Assembly: GCA_016712535.1 (NCBI GenBank)
Contig: JADJQW010000003.1
Span: forward strand, 62,001-126,000
Source: Flavobacteriales bacterium
GTDB lineage: Bacteria; Bacteroidota; Bacteroidia; Flavobacteriales_F; PHOS-HE28
Length of the DNA: 64,000 nt
Direction of reading: 5' to 3'
This document shows, in pieces, positions 15,184-25,421 of the stretch (positions are counted from its first letter, which is position 1; each line of letters begins with the position of its first letter). Position numbers and translations under genes: made by a program. The notes below the pieces were generated by a model. That model worked only from the letters and a program-made list of their open reading frames with translations. It was not told the origin of the DNA and searched no databases.

Positions 15184-16032
15184 ATGCTTCGCATCGCGCT
15201 CCTCATCCTGCTCTCAATGGCCACCGGGCTGGAGCTGCTCGCCCAGCCCATGAGCCGCCGCCGCCCGGACCTCATCCCGCTCAATGGCCAGGCCAAGCGG
15301 ATCGGCTGGTTCATCGCCCCGGGCGTCACGTACACGCTGCCCCGTTTCAAGAATGAGGAAGAAGAGGTCTTCCGGAACGACAGCCTGCGCTACCTGACCA
15401 CCTACGACCCGAGCGGCAAGCCGGGCATCTACCTCGAGGCCGGTGCCACGTGGTACACGCGAGATCCCGTCATACTCGACTACTTCGATCTCGGCGTGGC
15501 CTACAAGAATCTCCGAGGCGCTGAATCATACATAGGGACACTGCTTCGCGGCGATACCGTGGCGCCGCTTGCTGGCGAAGGCTACTTCGCGGAGCGATTA
15601 CTCACCGTTGCCTTCAACGCCAATAAATTCTTCCCTACGGGCGATTTCCAGTTCGTTCAGCTGAGCCTAGGCGCGAATGCCGACCTGCGCTTGGGCAGCG
15701 AGTATTCGCACACTGGCGATCCCTTCCTCAACAAGCACGCGTTCCCTCCGGATGTGATCGCCCAAGCGCATGTGAAGGTGGGCTACGGTTTCAAGGTCAC
15801 CGGCCGCATGCTCGTGATCCCCGCCATCGAGACGCCGTTCTTCAGCGTGGTGCCGCAGGATCAGGGCTTCGGCCAGTTGCAATGGTTCAGCAGCCGGTAC
15901 CGGCCGCTCATCCTCAGCGTGCGCTTCCTCTTCCTGCGCGCCCGGAACGGTTTCGATTGCCCGCCGCCCATCAAGCACAACGAGCTGGAACGCGGACGGA
16001 AGGTGTACAAGCCTGATGGCTATCACCCTTAG
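15184..16032 (+). CDS. Exported protein of unknown function, possibly outer membrane
   Basis: A 282-residue protein. ATG 15184 gives the signal peptide MLRIALLILLSMATGLELLA; the frame is open upstream as far as a TTG at 15106, but that stretch is not signal-like. The mature part is rich in alternating hydrophobic/aromatic residues (IGWFIAPGVTYTLPRF, LLTVAFNANKFFPTGDFQFV, LSLGANADLRLGSEYSH, AHVKVGYGFKVTGRMLVIP, RPLILSVRFLFLRAR), suggesting a beta-rich or beta-barrel protein. I recognise no family and see no sorting domain. It converges with the MBL-fold gene on the other strand. Confidence 0.7.
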   Translation: MLRIALLILLSMATGLELLAQPMSRRRPDLIPLNGQAKRIGWFIAPGVTYTLPRFKNEEEEVFRNDSLRYLTTYDPSGKPGIYLEAGATWYTRDPVILDYFDLGVAYKNLRGAESYIGTLLRGDTVAPLAGEGYFAERLLTVAFNANKFFPTGDFQFVQLSLGANADLRLGSEYSHTGDPFLNKHAFPPDVIAQAHVKVGYGFKVTGRMLVIPAIETPFFSVVPQDQGFGQLQWFSSRYRPLILSVRFLFLRARNGFDCPPPIKHNELERGRKVYKPDGYHP

Positions 16033-16089
16033 TTGAAGCGGCAAGCCTTGAGTTGCAAGCGGCACGTTGGACTCGCCGCCATCACTCGC

Positions 16090-16725
16090 TTACCGCAAGA
16101 ACGGATTCATCCTCCGCTCCCTGCCGATCGTGGTATCGGGACCGTGGCCGCAATGCACCACGACATCATCGTCGAGGACGAGCAATTGCTCCTTGATGCT
16201 TCGGATGAGCGTTTCGTAGTCGCCGCCGGGCAGGTCGGTGCGGCCAATGCTGCCTTGGAAGAGCGTGTCACCGGCGATAACGAAGCGCTCTGCCTCGGCA
16301 TGAAGAGCGATGTGCCCCGGTGCATGGCCCGGCACGAAGAGCACGCGCAGCTCATCGTCGCCCAAACGGATCAATTCGCCCTCTTCGATGAAGCGCACCG
16401 GGTCGGGCGAAGGCTGGCAGGGCACCCCATAGAGCTGGCCTTGGCGCGGGGCATTGCGCAGCAGCTCCAGGTCGGCCATGTGCAGTTCCGGCATCAGCCC
16501 GAAGCGGTCATGCGCCCATGCGCAACCCAGCACGTGGTCGATGTGGGCATGCGTGAGGACCAGGCGCTCGGGGGTGAGTTCGTTCGCTGAGAGCCAGTCA
16601 TCCAGCTCCCGCTCCTCGGCCGTGTTCCAGCATCCGGGGTCGATGAGCATGGCGCGCTCACCATCGTGGATGACGTAGCTGTTCTCTTGGAACGGATTGA
16701 AGGTGAACGACTCGACTTTGAGCAT
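16090..16725 (-). CDS. MBL-fold metallo-hydrolase, glyoxalase II-like
   Basis: A 211-residue metallo-beta-lactamase fold hydrolase. Metal ligands are visible: THAHIDH (the HxHxDH motif, near residue 59), His in VPGHAPGHIALH, Asp in FVIAGDTLFQGSIGRTDLPGG and His in VVVHCGHGPDTTIGRERRMNPF. The GDTLF-GSIGRTDLPGG phrase and length fit the YcbL/glyoxalase II-like subgroup, which hydrolyses thioesters such as lactoylglutathione or related thiol adducts. The start MLKVESFTFNPFQENSYVI was chosen because it matches the family N-terminus. Substrate is inferred only from family. Confidence 0.9.
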   Translation of the reverse strand: MLKVESFTFNPFQENSYVIHDGERAMLIDPGCWNTAEERELDDWLSANELTPERLVLTHAHIDHVLGCAWAHDRFGLMPELHMADLELLRNAPRQGQLYGVPCQPSPDPVRFIEEGELIRLGDDELRVLFVPGHAPGHIALHAEAERFVIAGDTLFQGSIGRTDLPGGDYETLIRSIKEQLLVLDDDVVVHCGHGPDTTIGRERRMNPFLR

Positions 16726-16820
16726 CGGATGATGGGGCGGCAGAGCGGTGCGGCCTGCGACAAGGAGCGGACGGGCCGAGGCGTGCAAAGGTGCTACCTT
16801 CAGCCGCCCGTTCGATCCAC

Positions 16821-19800
16821 GTGCGAAGCGTCATTGCCCTCCTCCTTTTGGCCTTGCTGCCGACCGGCGCGCGCGCGCAGTTCTATCAGGGCACGCAGCA
16901 GGAGTACGGAAAGAACCGCGTGCAGTACCAGGAGTTCTTCTGGCAGCAGTACCGCTTCCAGGGCATGGAGGTGTATTTCTACACCGAGGGCCGTGACTTG
17001 GCGCGCTTCACGGCGCAAGCAGCGAAGCGGCACCTGAGCGAGCTTCAAACGGCCTTTGACTTCGCGATCGACGAGCGCCTGCAGTTCATCGTATACAACT
17101 CGCTCACCGATTTCCGCCAGAGCAACATCGGTCTCGAAGGCATGACCGACCAGACCAACATCGGCGGCCTCACGCGGATCGTGGGCACCAAGATCTTCGT
17201 GTACTTCGAGGGCGACCACGCCTTGCTTGACCAGCAGATCCGATCGGGCATCGCGCACGTGATCATCGATCAGATGATGTTCGGCGGCAACTGGCGGGAG
17301 ATCCTGCGCAGCAGCACCTTCCTTTCCCTGCCCGAATGGTACACGCAGGGCATCATCAGCTATCATGGCCGCCGTTGGGATGCGGCCACCGCCAACCGCG
17401 TGCGCGATGCCGTGATGAGCGGGCGCTACGATCGCTTCAATCGCCTCGAGGGCGAGGATGCGCGCATGGCCGGGCACATGCTCTGGCGCTACGTGGCCGA
17501 GGTGTACGGTCCTGCCGTGATCCCCAACATCCTGTACATGACCCGCGTGAGCCGCAACGCCGAGAGCGGGTTCCTCTATGTGCTCGGCGTATCGCTCAAG
17601 ACCCTTCTTGCCGAATGCCTCGAGCATTACCGCAGCCGTTTCGGCGAGGAGGACCGCTACCGCCAGGACTTCAGCCTTGAGCCGCTGCCGATCAAGACCA
17701 AGCGGCAGCGCCATTACGCGCAGTTCCAGCAGAGCCCCGATGGCCGATGGCTCGCGTGGACCAGCAATGAGCTGGGACAGTACAAGGTGTGGGTCCGTGA
17801 GATCGCCACAGGCAAGACACGCCGCATCATCAAGGGCGAGAAGAAGATAGACCGGATCATCGACCGCAGCTACCCGGTGCTGGCCTGGCATCCCAGCAGC
17901 AAGGCCCTGAGCTACGTGGTGGAGCGAAAGGGCGAATTGCGATTCCGCACCTACACCCTCGACGACCGCAAGACCAGCGAGCGCGACATGCTGATGCTGG
18001 AGAAGGTGCTGAGCATGGATTACGCGCCCGATGGCCGCACCATGGTGCTCAGCGGCGTGCGCGAGGGCCGCACGGACCTCTACATCTTCAACGTGTTGGC
18101 CAATCGCAGCGATCCGCTGACCGATGACCCGTGGGACGACCTTGAACCGCGCTTCGTGGATGGCGGTCGCCGCGTGATATTCAGCAGCGATCGCACGGAC
18201 GATACCCTGCGCGTGATGAAGGACATCGTAGCGCAGCGCGGCCACAAGGACATCTTCCTGCTCGACCTCGAGCGCCGTGGAAGGGTGCTCACCCGCCTTA
18301 CCGACACGCCAGACCTTAGCGAGGCGCAACCGTTCCAACTCGACAGCGTCGGCTACACCTTCCTCAGTGACCTTGATGGCGTGGCCAATCGATTCAGCGT
18401 CCGTTACGACAGCACCATCAGCTTCATCGACACCACGGTGCATTACCGCTACTTCACCGTTGAGGACCGCCTTACCGACCTTAAGCGCGGCCTGCTCGAG
18501 CATCATGTGCGCAGCGATCGTGGCCGATACACCGCGCTGCAACTCCGGGGCGGCCGCTACCGCTTCTACCAAGGCCGAACCGCCGATGCCGGTCCGACGG
18601 GCGCATTGGGCCTGCCCCCCGCTGCTCCATCCGATCCTGGCGCTCCTTTGCAGGACACCGTGAGCGAGGATTCGGGCAACGTGGTCAAGGTGCGGCCCCA
18701 GCATCCGCGCGGTGCGGGCGAAGGCGGTTTCGATGTGCGCCGCTATATTTTCAGCGACGAGAAGCCCGGGGCGCCCCAGCCCAATCAGGCACCGCAGCCA
18801 GCAAGGCCCCGTCCGGCAGAAGCCCAAGCGGATAGCTCGCGGCAGCCGTTCGTTTACCCTGAGCAGCGCAATTACAACCTCAACTTCACCATCGACCGTG
18901 TGGTGACGCAGGTGGACAACAGCTACAGCAACCAGTTCTACCAGCCCTTCTCGGGCCAGGCCGGCATCAATCCCGGCCTGAGCGGGCTTACGCGCATGGC
19001 CGCGCACGACCTCTTCGAGGACCACCGGGTGGTGGGCGGGTTCCGCCTGGCCCTCGACCTCAACAACAACGACTATCTGCTCGCCTACGAGAACCTCAAG
19101 CACCGGGTCGACAAGCGCATCTCCTTCCAGCGGCAAGCCTTCCAAGGGATCAACAGCGCAGGCATCGTGAAAGTGCATTCGCACAACGTGCGCTACCAGC
19201 TCAGTTATCCCTTCAGCGAGCTGGCCAGCGTGCGCGCCTCGATCATGTACCGCCACGACCGCTTCGTGCAGCAGAGCATCGATCCACTCAGCCTGGCCAC
19301 GCCCAACAATGTGGACCACATGGCCGGGGCCAAGCTCGAATGGGTCTATGATAGCAGCATGCCGCGCGGCCTCAATCTGTGGACGGGCTGGAAGCTGAAG
19401 GTCTTCGGTGAGTACTATCAGAACCCGGAGCGCAAGGGCGACATGCAGGTGCTCGGCACTGACCTGCGGCATTCCATGCGGCTTCACCGCGACCTGATCT
19501 GGGTCTCGCGCATCGCGGGCGCGACTTCGCTGGGGAGCCGCCGGATCCTGCACTTCCTGGGCGGCGTGGACAATTGGATGTTCGCCAAGTTCGATCCGAG
19601 CATCCCCATCGACTTCACGCAGAACTACCAGTACCAGACATTGAGCACGCCCATGCGCGGCTTCTTCTACAACGCGCGCAACGGGACCAGCTTCGCCGTG
19701 ATCAACAATGAGGTGCGCGTGCCCATCTTCCGTTACCTGCTCAACCGTCCCATCAAGTCCGACTTCATCAACCACTTGCAGGTGGCTGCCTTCGGGGACA

Positions 19801-20045
19801 TCGGCGCGGCGTGGACCGGCAGCGACCCGTACGCTGACGACAACAGCTTCAATCGCCTGGTCATTAGCCGCAATCCGCTCACCATCACGCTCAACAGCAC
19901 GCGTGAGCCGATCCTCGCCAGCTACGGCTTCGGCCTGCGCACGCGCCTGCTCGGCTACTTCATCCGCGCCGATTGGGCCTGGGGCATCGACGATGGCGTG
20001 ACCCTCCCGCAGGTGTTCCATTTCTCGCTCAGCCTCGACATCTGA
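16821..20045 (+). CDS. Large envelope protein: degenerate peptidase, TolB-like propeller and C-terminal barrel
   Basis: A protein of about 1074 residues starting on GTG (signal peptide VRSVIALLLLALLPTGARAQ). Residues about 20-290 look like a gluzincin-type peptidase domain with LPEWYTQGIISYHG, but the zinc site is degenerate: SGIAHVIID stands where HExxH is expected. Residues about 290-560 carry TolB-like propeller repeats (SPDGRWLAWTS, APDGRTMVLSG, IFSSDRTDDT). A Pro/Gln-rich linker follows (about 590-690). The C-terminal 390 residues read like an outer-membrane barrel, with alternating strands and a final FHFSLSLDI. It may be an anchored scaffold or assembly factor. The next gene starts on the last base of its stop codon. 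Confidence 0.75.
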   Translation: MRSVIALLLLALLPTGARAQFYQGTQQEYGKNRVQYQEFFWQQYRFQGMEVYFYTEGRDLARFTAQAAKRHLSELQTAFDFAIDERLQFIVYNSLTDFRQSNIGLEGMTDQTNIGGLTRIVGTKIFVYFEGDHALLDQQIRSGIAHVIIDQMMFGGNWREILRSSTFLSLPEWYTQGIISYHGRRWDAATANRVRDAVMSGRYDRFNRLEGEDARMAGHMLWRYVAEVYGPAVIPNILYMTRVSRNAESGFLYVLGVSLKTLLAECLEHYRSRFGEEDRYRQDFSLEPLPIKTKRQRHYAQFQQSPDGRWLAWTSNELGQYKVWVREIATGKTRRIIKGEKKIDRIIDRSYPVLAWHPSSKALSYVVERKGELRFRTYTLDDRKTSERDMLMLEKVLSMDYAPDGRTMVLSGVREGRTDLYIFNVLANRSDPLTDDPWDDLEPRFVDGGRRVIFSSDRTDDTLRVMKDIVAQRGHKDIFLLDLERRGRVLTRLTDTPDLSEAQPFQLDSVGYTFLSDLDGVANRFSVRYDSTISFIDTTVHYRYFTVEDRLTDLKRGLLEHHVRSDRGRYTALQLRGGRYRFYQGRTADAGPTGALGLPPAAPSDPGAPLQDTVSEDSGNVVKVRPQHPRGAGEGGFDVRRYIFSDEKPGAPQPNQAPQPARPRPAEAQADSSRQPFVYPEQRNYNLNFTIDRVVTQVDNSYSNQFYQPFSGQAGINPGLSGLTRMAAHDLFEDHRVVGGFRLALDLNNNDYLLAYENLKHRVDKRISFQRQAFQGINSAGIVKVHSHNVRYQLSYPFSELASVRASIMYRHDRFVQQSIDPLSLATPNNVDHMAGAKLEWVYDSSMPRGLNLWTGWKLKVFGEYYQNPERKGDMQVLGTDLRHSMRLHRDLIWVSRIAGATSLGSRRILHFLGGVDNWMFAKFDPSIPIDFTQNYQYQTLSTPMRGFFYNARNGTSFAVINNEVRVPIFRYLLNRPIKSDFINHLQVAAFGDIGAAWTGSDPYADDNSFNRLVISRNPLTITLNSTREPILASYGFGLRTRLLGYFIRADWAWGIDDGVTLPQVFHFSLSLDI

Positions 20046-20419
20046 TGCAGCTCGACGCGCAGACCATCGGCCTGCTCATCATCGTAGGCCTGCTCGCGGG
20101 CATCCTGAGCGGATTCGTGGGCGTGGGAGGCGGCATCATCATGGTGCCCGCGCTCATCTGGCTCTTGCATTACAACCAGCACCAGGCGCAGGGCACCAGC
20201 CTCGCGGTGCTCATGCTGCCCGTGGTCTTCCTCGCCGTGCGCAACTACTGGAAGGAAGGCATGATCGACTGGAAGGTGGTGGGCATCATCGCTGCGGCCT
20301 TCGTTGCGGGCGGCTATTTCGGAAGCAAGGGCGCATTGGCGCTGCCGGCTGACATGGTGAAGCGCATCTTCGGCGTGGTGATGCTGTTCGTCGCCATCAA
20401 GCTCATCCTCGGCAAGTGA
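20045..20419 (+). CDS. Half-size TSUP (TauE/SafE) family permease
   Basis: A 124-residue membrane protein with four predicted helices and the TSUP motif GLLAGILSGFVGVGGGIIMVP near the N-terminus (residues 14-34). Full TSUP proteins have two such repeats and about 250 residues; this one holds only one, so it would have to work as a dimer. The family exports or imports small sulfur-containing or organic anions; the substrate here is unknown. The start shares one base with the preceding stop (TGATG) and its own stop overlaps the ATG of the amidohydrolase in the same way. Confidence 0.85.
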   Translation: MQLDAQTIGLLIIVGLLAGILSGFVGVGGGIIMVPALIWLLHYNQHQAQGTSLAVLMLPVVFLAVRNYWKEGMIDWKVVGIIAAAFVAGGYFGSKGALALPADMVKRIFGVVMLFVAIKLILGK

Positions 20420-21624
20420 TGCCCTACGTCAATAAGGCCATTGCCGCTTTGCATGCGGACATGATCGCCTGGCGCCGGCACCTGCACCGGCATCCGGAGC
20501 TCTCTTTCCAGGAGCATGGCACGGCAGCCTTCGTGGCCGGGGTGCTGAAGAAGGAAGGCATGGAGGTGCGCGAGGGTGCTGCGAGGCTCGCGCCCGATGC
20601 GGACGGAACCGGCGTGATCGCCGTGGTGCGCGGGGAGAAGACCGCCAGCGATCGTTGCATCGCTCTGCGCGCGGACCTTGATGCCCTGCCGATCACCGAG
20701 CTGGGCAAACCTGATTACTGTTCGTTGGATCCCGGCGTGATGCACGCTTGCGGCCATGATGCGCACACCGCCATGGTGCTCGGTGCGGGCATCGCATTGC
20801 ACCGGATGCGGAGCGAATGGAGCGGCACCGTGATGCTCGTGTTCCAGCCGGGCGAAGAGAAAGAGCCGGGCGGCGCATCGCTCCTGGTGAAGGAAGGCGC
20901 GCTGGCGGACCCTGAGCCGCAAGGCATCATCGGGCAGCACGTCACGCCCGAATTGCCCGTGGGCAAGCTCGGCTTCCGCAGTGGACCATTCATGGCGGCC
21001 GCCGATGAGCTCTATCTCACCGTGAAGGGTAGGGGAGGCCATGCCGCGCAGCGCGACAAGCTCGTGGATCCGATCCTCATCGCAGCTGCATTGCTGCCAA
21101 GGCTCTACGAGGAGGCTCGAGCCATCGTGCCCAACGGCGAACCCATGGTGATCAGCTTCGGCAAGCTGATCGCGAACGGCGCGACGAACATCGTCCCGGA
21201 TACCGTGAGCATCGATGGCACCTTGCGCACCTTCAACGAGGACCTGCGCGCGCGCCTGCACCAGATGCTGCCGCGCGTGGCGAGCGAGGTGGCGCACGGA
21301 ATGAACGGCGATTGCGAGTTCCGGCTGGTCAAGGGATCACCGGTGGTGAAGAACGACCCGGAATTGACCGCGCGCTTGCGAGCTGTTGCCGTTGGCTTGG
21401 TCGGCGCCGAGAACGTGGTGGACATGGACATCCGCATGGGCGCGGAGGACTTCGCTTATTACACCCATGTCATGCCTGGCTGCTTCTTCCGCCTGGGCAC
21501 CGGCAATCCGGCGAAGCCCGGAACGCAGAGCGGCCTGCACACGGCGGCCTTCGACATTGATGAGGACGCGCTGATGGTGGGGGCAAGGATGATGGTGGCG
21601 GGAGCGTTGAGCGAGCTGGGCTAG
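20419..21624 (+). CDS. M20 family metallo-amidohydrolase (hippurate/IAA-amino acid hydrolase type)
   Basis: A 401-residue M20D-type hydrolase. The signature HRHPELSFQEHGTA near residue 25, the metal ligands in HACGHDAHTAMVLG (about 110-123), GEEKEPGGASLLVKEG (about 150), the His of IIGQHV, and DIRMGAEDFAYYTHVMPGCFFRLG near the C-terminus are all present. Members remove an acyl or aromatic group from N-acyl amino acids (hippurate, IAA-amino acids, acetyl-diaminopimelate). The exact substrate cannot be assigned. It is coupled by single-base overlap to the TSUP permease, so the two may handle the same or related compounds. Confidence 0.93.
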   Translation: MPYVNKAIAALHADMIAWRRHLHRHPELSFQEHGTAAFVAGVLKKEGMEVREGAARLAPDADGTGVIAVVRGEKTASDRCIALRADLDALPITELGKPDYCSLDPGVMHACGHDAHTAMVLGAGIALHRMRSEWSGTVMLVFQPGEEKEPGGASLLVKEGALADPEPQGIIGQHVTPELPVGKLGFRSGPFMAAADELYLTVKGRGGHAAQRDKLVDPILIAAALLPRLYEEARAIVPNGEPMVISFGKLIANGATNIVPDTVSIDGTLRTFNEDLRARLHQMLPRVASEVAHGMNGDCEFRLVKGSPVVKNDPELTARLRAVAVGLVGAENVVDMDIRMGAEDFAYYTHVMPGCFFRLGTGNPAKPGTQSGLHTAAFDIDEDALMVGARMMVAGALSELG

Positions 21625-21629
21625 GCGAT

Positions 21630-21797
21630 TCAGCCCAATAGCGCCCCATGAACCGCGGTCATCACGACGAGGAAGAAAGCAGCCGTGCTGATCGCATGTC
21701 GATGCTGCTTCAGATTCCTATGCTGGATGCGCATGATGGCCAGCCATCCGAGGAACAGGATCCAGAAGGCGATCACGATGAAGGCATCGCCGATCAT
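21630..21797 (-). CDS. Small two-helix membrane protein (55 residues)
   Basis: A short open frame on the minus strand encodes 55 residues with two hydrophobic helices: MIGDAFIVIAFWILFLGWLA, then a basic loop (MRIQHRNLKQHRHA) and ISTAAFFLVVMTAVHGALLG. It starts 7 nt after the stop of the upstream 111-residue gene on the same strand and ends 5 nt from the convergent amidohydrolase. The clean membrane pattern with a positively charged hairpin and the tight spacing make it a credible gene. Function is unknown; such small hairpins can act as holin-like or regulatory partners, but nothing here shows that. Confidence 0.55.
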   Translation of the reverse strand: MIGDAFIVIAFWILFLGWLAIMRIQHRNLKQHRHAISTAAFFLVVMTAVHGALLG

Positions 21798-21804
21798 CCA
21801 ACGC

Positions 21805-22140
21805 CTAATTCACGATGATATCCTCAACCATCACCACCGGCCTTCCGCCGCGCAGCTGAACCATCAGCTCCACGCTGCTTCCGGAGCGGCCACCCTTGGT
21901 CCATAGGTCTAAGCTCAGCTCGAAGGCATCGGGCACGTTGCGCACTGCTCGTGGCCTGATCTCGCGCCAGACGGTCTCTGCCGGCATCACCAGGGCTGCG
22001 CCGATATCGTCAAGGGCGCCTTCCATGTCGTCGGCGCTGAGGCCGGCGCCGCCAGAAGCTTCTTCCAGTTCCTCGAAGCGGCGCTCCACGAGCAGCTTCA
22101 TCACATGCTTGGCAACCAGGCCGAGATCATCGGGGCTCAT
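21805..22140 (-). CDS. Conserved small soluble protein of unknown function
   Basis: A 111-residue protein starting MSPDDLGLVAKHVMKLLVER. An N-terminal helical region (RRFEELEEASGGAGLSADDMEGALDDIG) is followed by a beta-rich part with DAFELSLDLWTKGGRSGSSVELMVQLR and PVVMVEDIIVN. The helical half followed by a strand-rich LDLWT segment suggests a compact alpha/beta domain; I know no function for it. An in-frame start 16 codons upstream exists but is less convincing. It follows recQ on the same strand and precedes the 55-residue membrane protein. Confidence 0.7.
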   Translation of the reverse strand: MSPDDLGLVAKHVMKLLVERRFEELEEASGGAGLSADDMEGALDDIGAALVMPAETVWREIRPRAVRNVPDAFELSLDLWTKGGRSGSSVELMVQLRGGRPVVMVEDIIVN

Positions 22141-22170
22141 TGATGCGTCGCTGCAACTCGAAAGGCACTG

Positions 22171-22193
22171 AACCTTCAACCTGCTCAACCTTC
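22171..22193. repeat. AACCTTC-type intergenic repeat downstream of recQ
   Basis: The plus strand reads AACCTTCAACCT, then GCTC, then AACCTTC. The 12-mer AACCTTCAACCT recurs exactly at 29882-29893 and with one change at 29899-29910, near the end of purS. On the minus strand, the sense strand of both genes, it reads as GGTTGAAGGTT units. It lies between the recQ stop and the next gene. Confidence 0.6.
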
Positions 22194-22194
22194 T

Positions 22195-24390
<2,196 letters not shown>

Positions 24391-24430
24391 GATATGAATG
24401 GCCGGTGCCTCGGCCTTGAGATTGAACGCT

Positions 24431-24460
24431 CGAATGTATGGCGGCGGCTCCGTTCAACAA
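24431..24460 (-). promoter_or_regulatory. Promoter of recQ (TTG, 19 nt, TACATTCG)
   Basis: On the minus strand TTG (24460-24458) is followed by exactly 19 nt and then TACATTCG (24438-24431). This is the Bacteroidota -33/-7 arrangement with one variation in the -7 box. The recQ ATG lies 40 nt further on. It is the best two-box promoter in the window. Confidence 0.55.
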
Positions 24461-24552
24461 TTAGCCCCATCCCAACGTTCGTTAAGCGCAATGATCGAAG
24501 AGGCGCGTTGAAAAGTGCTCCGCCGGCGAAGGCCCGCGCGATGGGCCGCGTC

Positions 24553-24560
24553 TATCTTTG
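24553..24560 (+). promoter_or_regulatory. -7 box TATCTTTG upstream of the tatC operon
   Basis: This exact TAnnTTTG match lies 51 nt before the tatC ATG. No TTG is found at the expected -33 spacing. It would drive tatC, the DUF5686 gene and lptB. Confidence 0.5.
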
Positions 24561-24611
24561 GCCGGGCCGCTAAGGCCGTTTTCCCCGCGATTGGCAAGGG
24601 CTGGCAACGAA

Positions 24612-25421
24612 ATGACATTCCTGGAGCACCTGGAGGAGCTCCGTTGGACCCTGGTGCGCTCGGCCATCGCCGTTGCCGTAGGATTCGTGCTGGCCTTCAT
24701 CTTCAAGCGATTCATGTTCGAGGAGATCGTGCTCGCTGCTCGCGACCCCGGCTTCATCACGTACCGGGCCTTTTGCCGCGTCGGCGAATGGGTGGGCATG
24801 CCCGAGCTATGCATCAACGACCTGGGCTTCACGCTGCAGAACCTCCCGGTGAGCGGCCAGTTCATGACGCACCTCGCGGTGGCATTCGTAGGCGGCTTCA
24901 TCCTGGCCTTCCCCTACATTCTATGGGAGTTGTGGCGATTCATCGCGCCTGGCCTCAGCGAGAAGGAGCGGAGGGCATCAAGCATGTTCGTTGGCGTGGG
25001 CTCCGTGCTCTTCACGCTGGGCGTTCTCTTCGGGTATTTCCTCCTGGCGCCGCTCACGGTGCAGTTCTTCGGCACTTATCAGGTGAGCCCGACCGTGGCG
25101 AACAATTTCGCGCTGGAGAGCTTCATCGGGATCGTGACACAAGTCACCGTCTGGACGGGCCTGGTCTTCGAGCTGCCCCTGCTGGTGCATGTGCTCTCCA
25201 AGCTGGGGCTCGTGGGCCCAGCCTTGCTGCGCAAGTACCGGAAGCATGCCTTCGTAGGGCTTCTTGTGCTCGCCGCCATCCTCACTCCGCCCGACGTCAT
25301 CAGCCAGATCCTTGTGGCCGGGCCGCTCATGCTGCTCTATGAAGTGGGCATCCTCATCAGCGCGCGGACCGAGCGCCAGCGGTTGCGGGCCTCCGCTGCG
25401 GCAAAACTCCACGGCGCATGA
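24612..25421 (+). CDS. tatC: Sec-independent (Tat) protein translocase subunit TatC
   Basis: A 269-residue inner-membrane protein that recognises twin-arginine signal peptides and recruits TatA for folded-protein export. The start MTFLEHLEELRWTLVRSAIA carries the family's FLEHLEELR cytoplasmic N-terminus. Six hydrophobic helices are visible, with FPYILWELWRFIAPGLSEKER after helix 2 and the ILTPPDVISQ motif before the last helices. A possible in-frame TTG start 18 codons upstream lacks family sequence. No tatA/B gene is adjacent. Its stop overlaps the start of the DUF5686 gene by 4 nt. Confidence 0.96.
   Translation: MTFLEHLEELRWTLVRSAIAVAVGFVLAFIFKRFMFEEIVLAARDPGFITYRAFCRVGEWVGMPELCINDLGFTLQNLPVSGQFMTHLAVAFVGGFILAFPYILWELWRFIAPGLSEKERRASSMFVGVGSVLFTLGVLFGYFLLAPLTVQFFGTYQVSPTVANNFALESFIGIVTQVTVWTGLVFELPLLVHVLSKLGLVGPALLRKYRKHAFVGLLVLAAILTPPDVISQILVAGPLMLLYEVGILISARTERQRLRASAAAKLHGA

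Noticed and set aside
16800..20021. A minus-strand open frame of about 1073 codons lying antisense to the large envelope protein
   Set aside because: The composition is dominated by Ala, Val, His and Glu without domain signals, as expected opposite a GC-rich gene with strong third-position bias. The plus-strand gene has a signal peptide, propeller motifs and a barrel.
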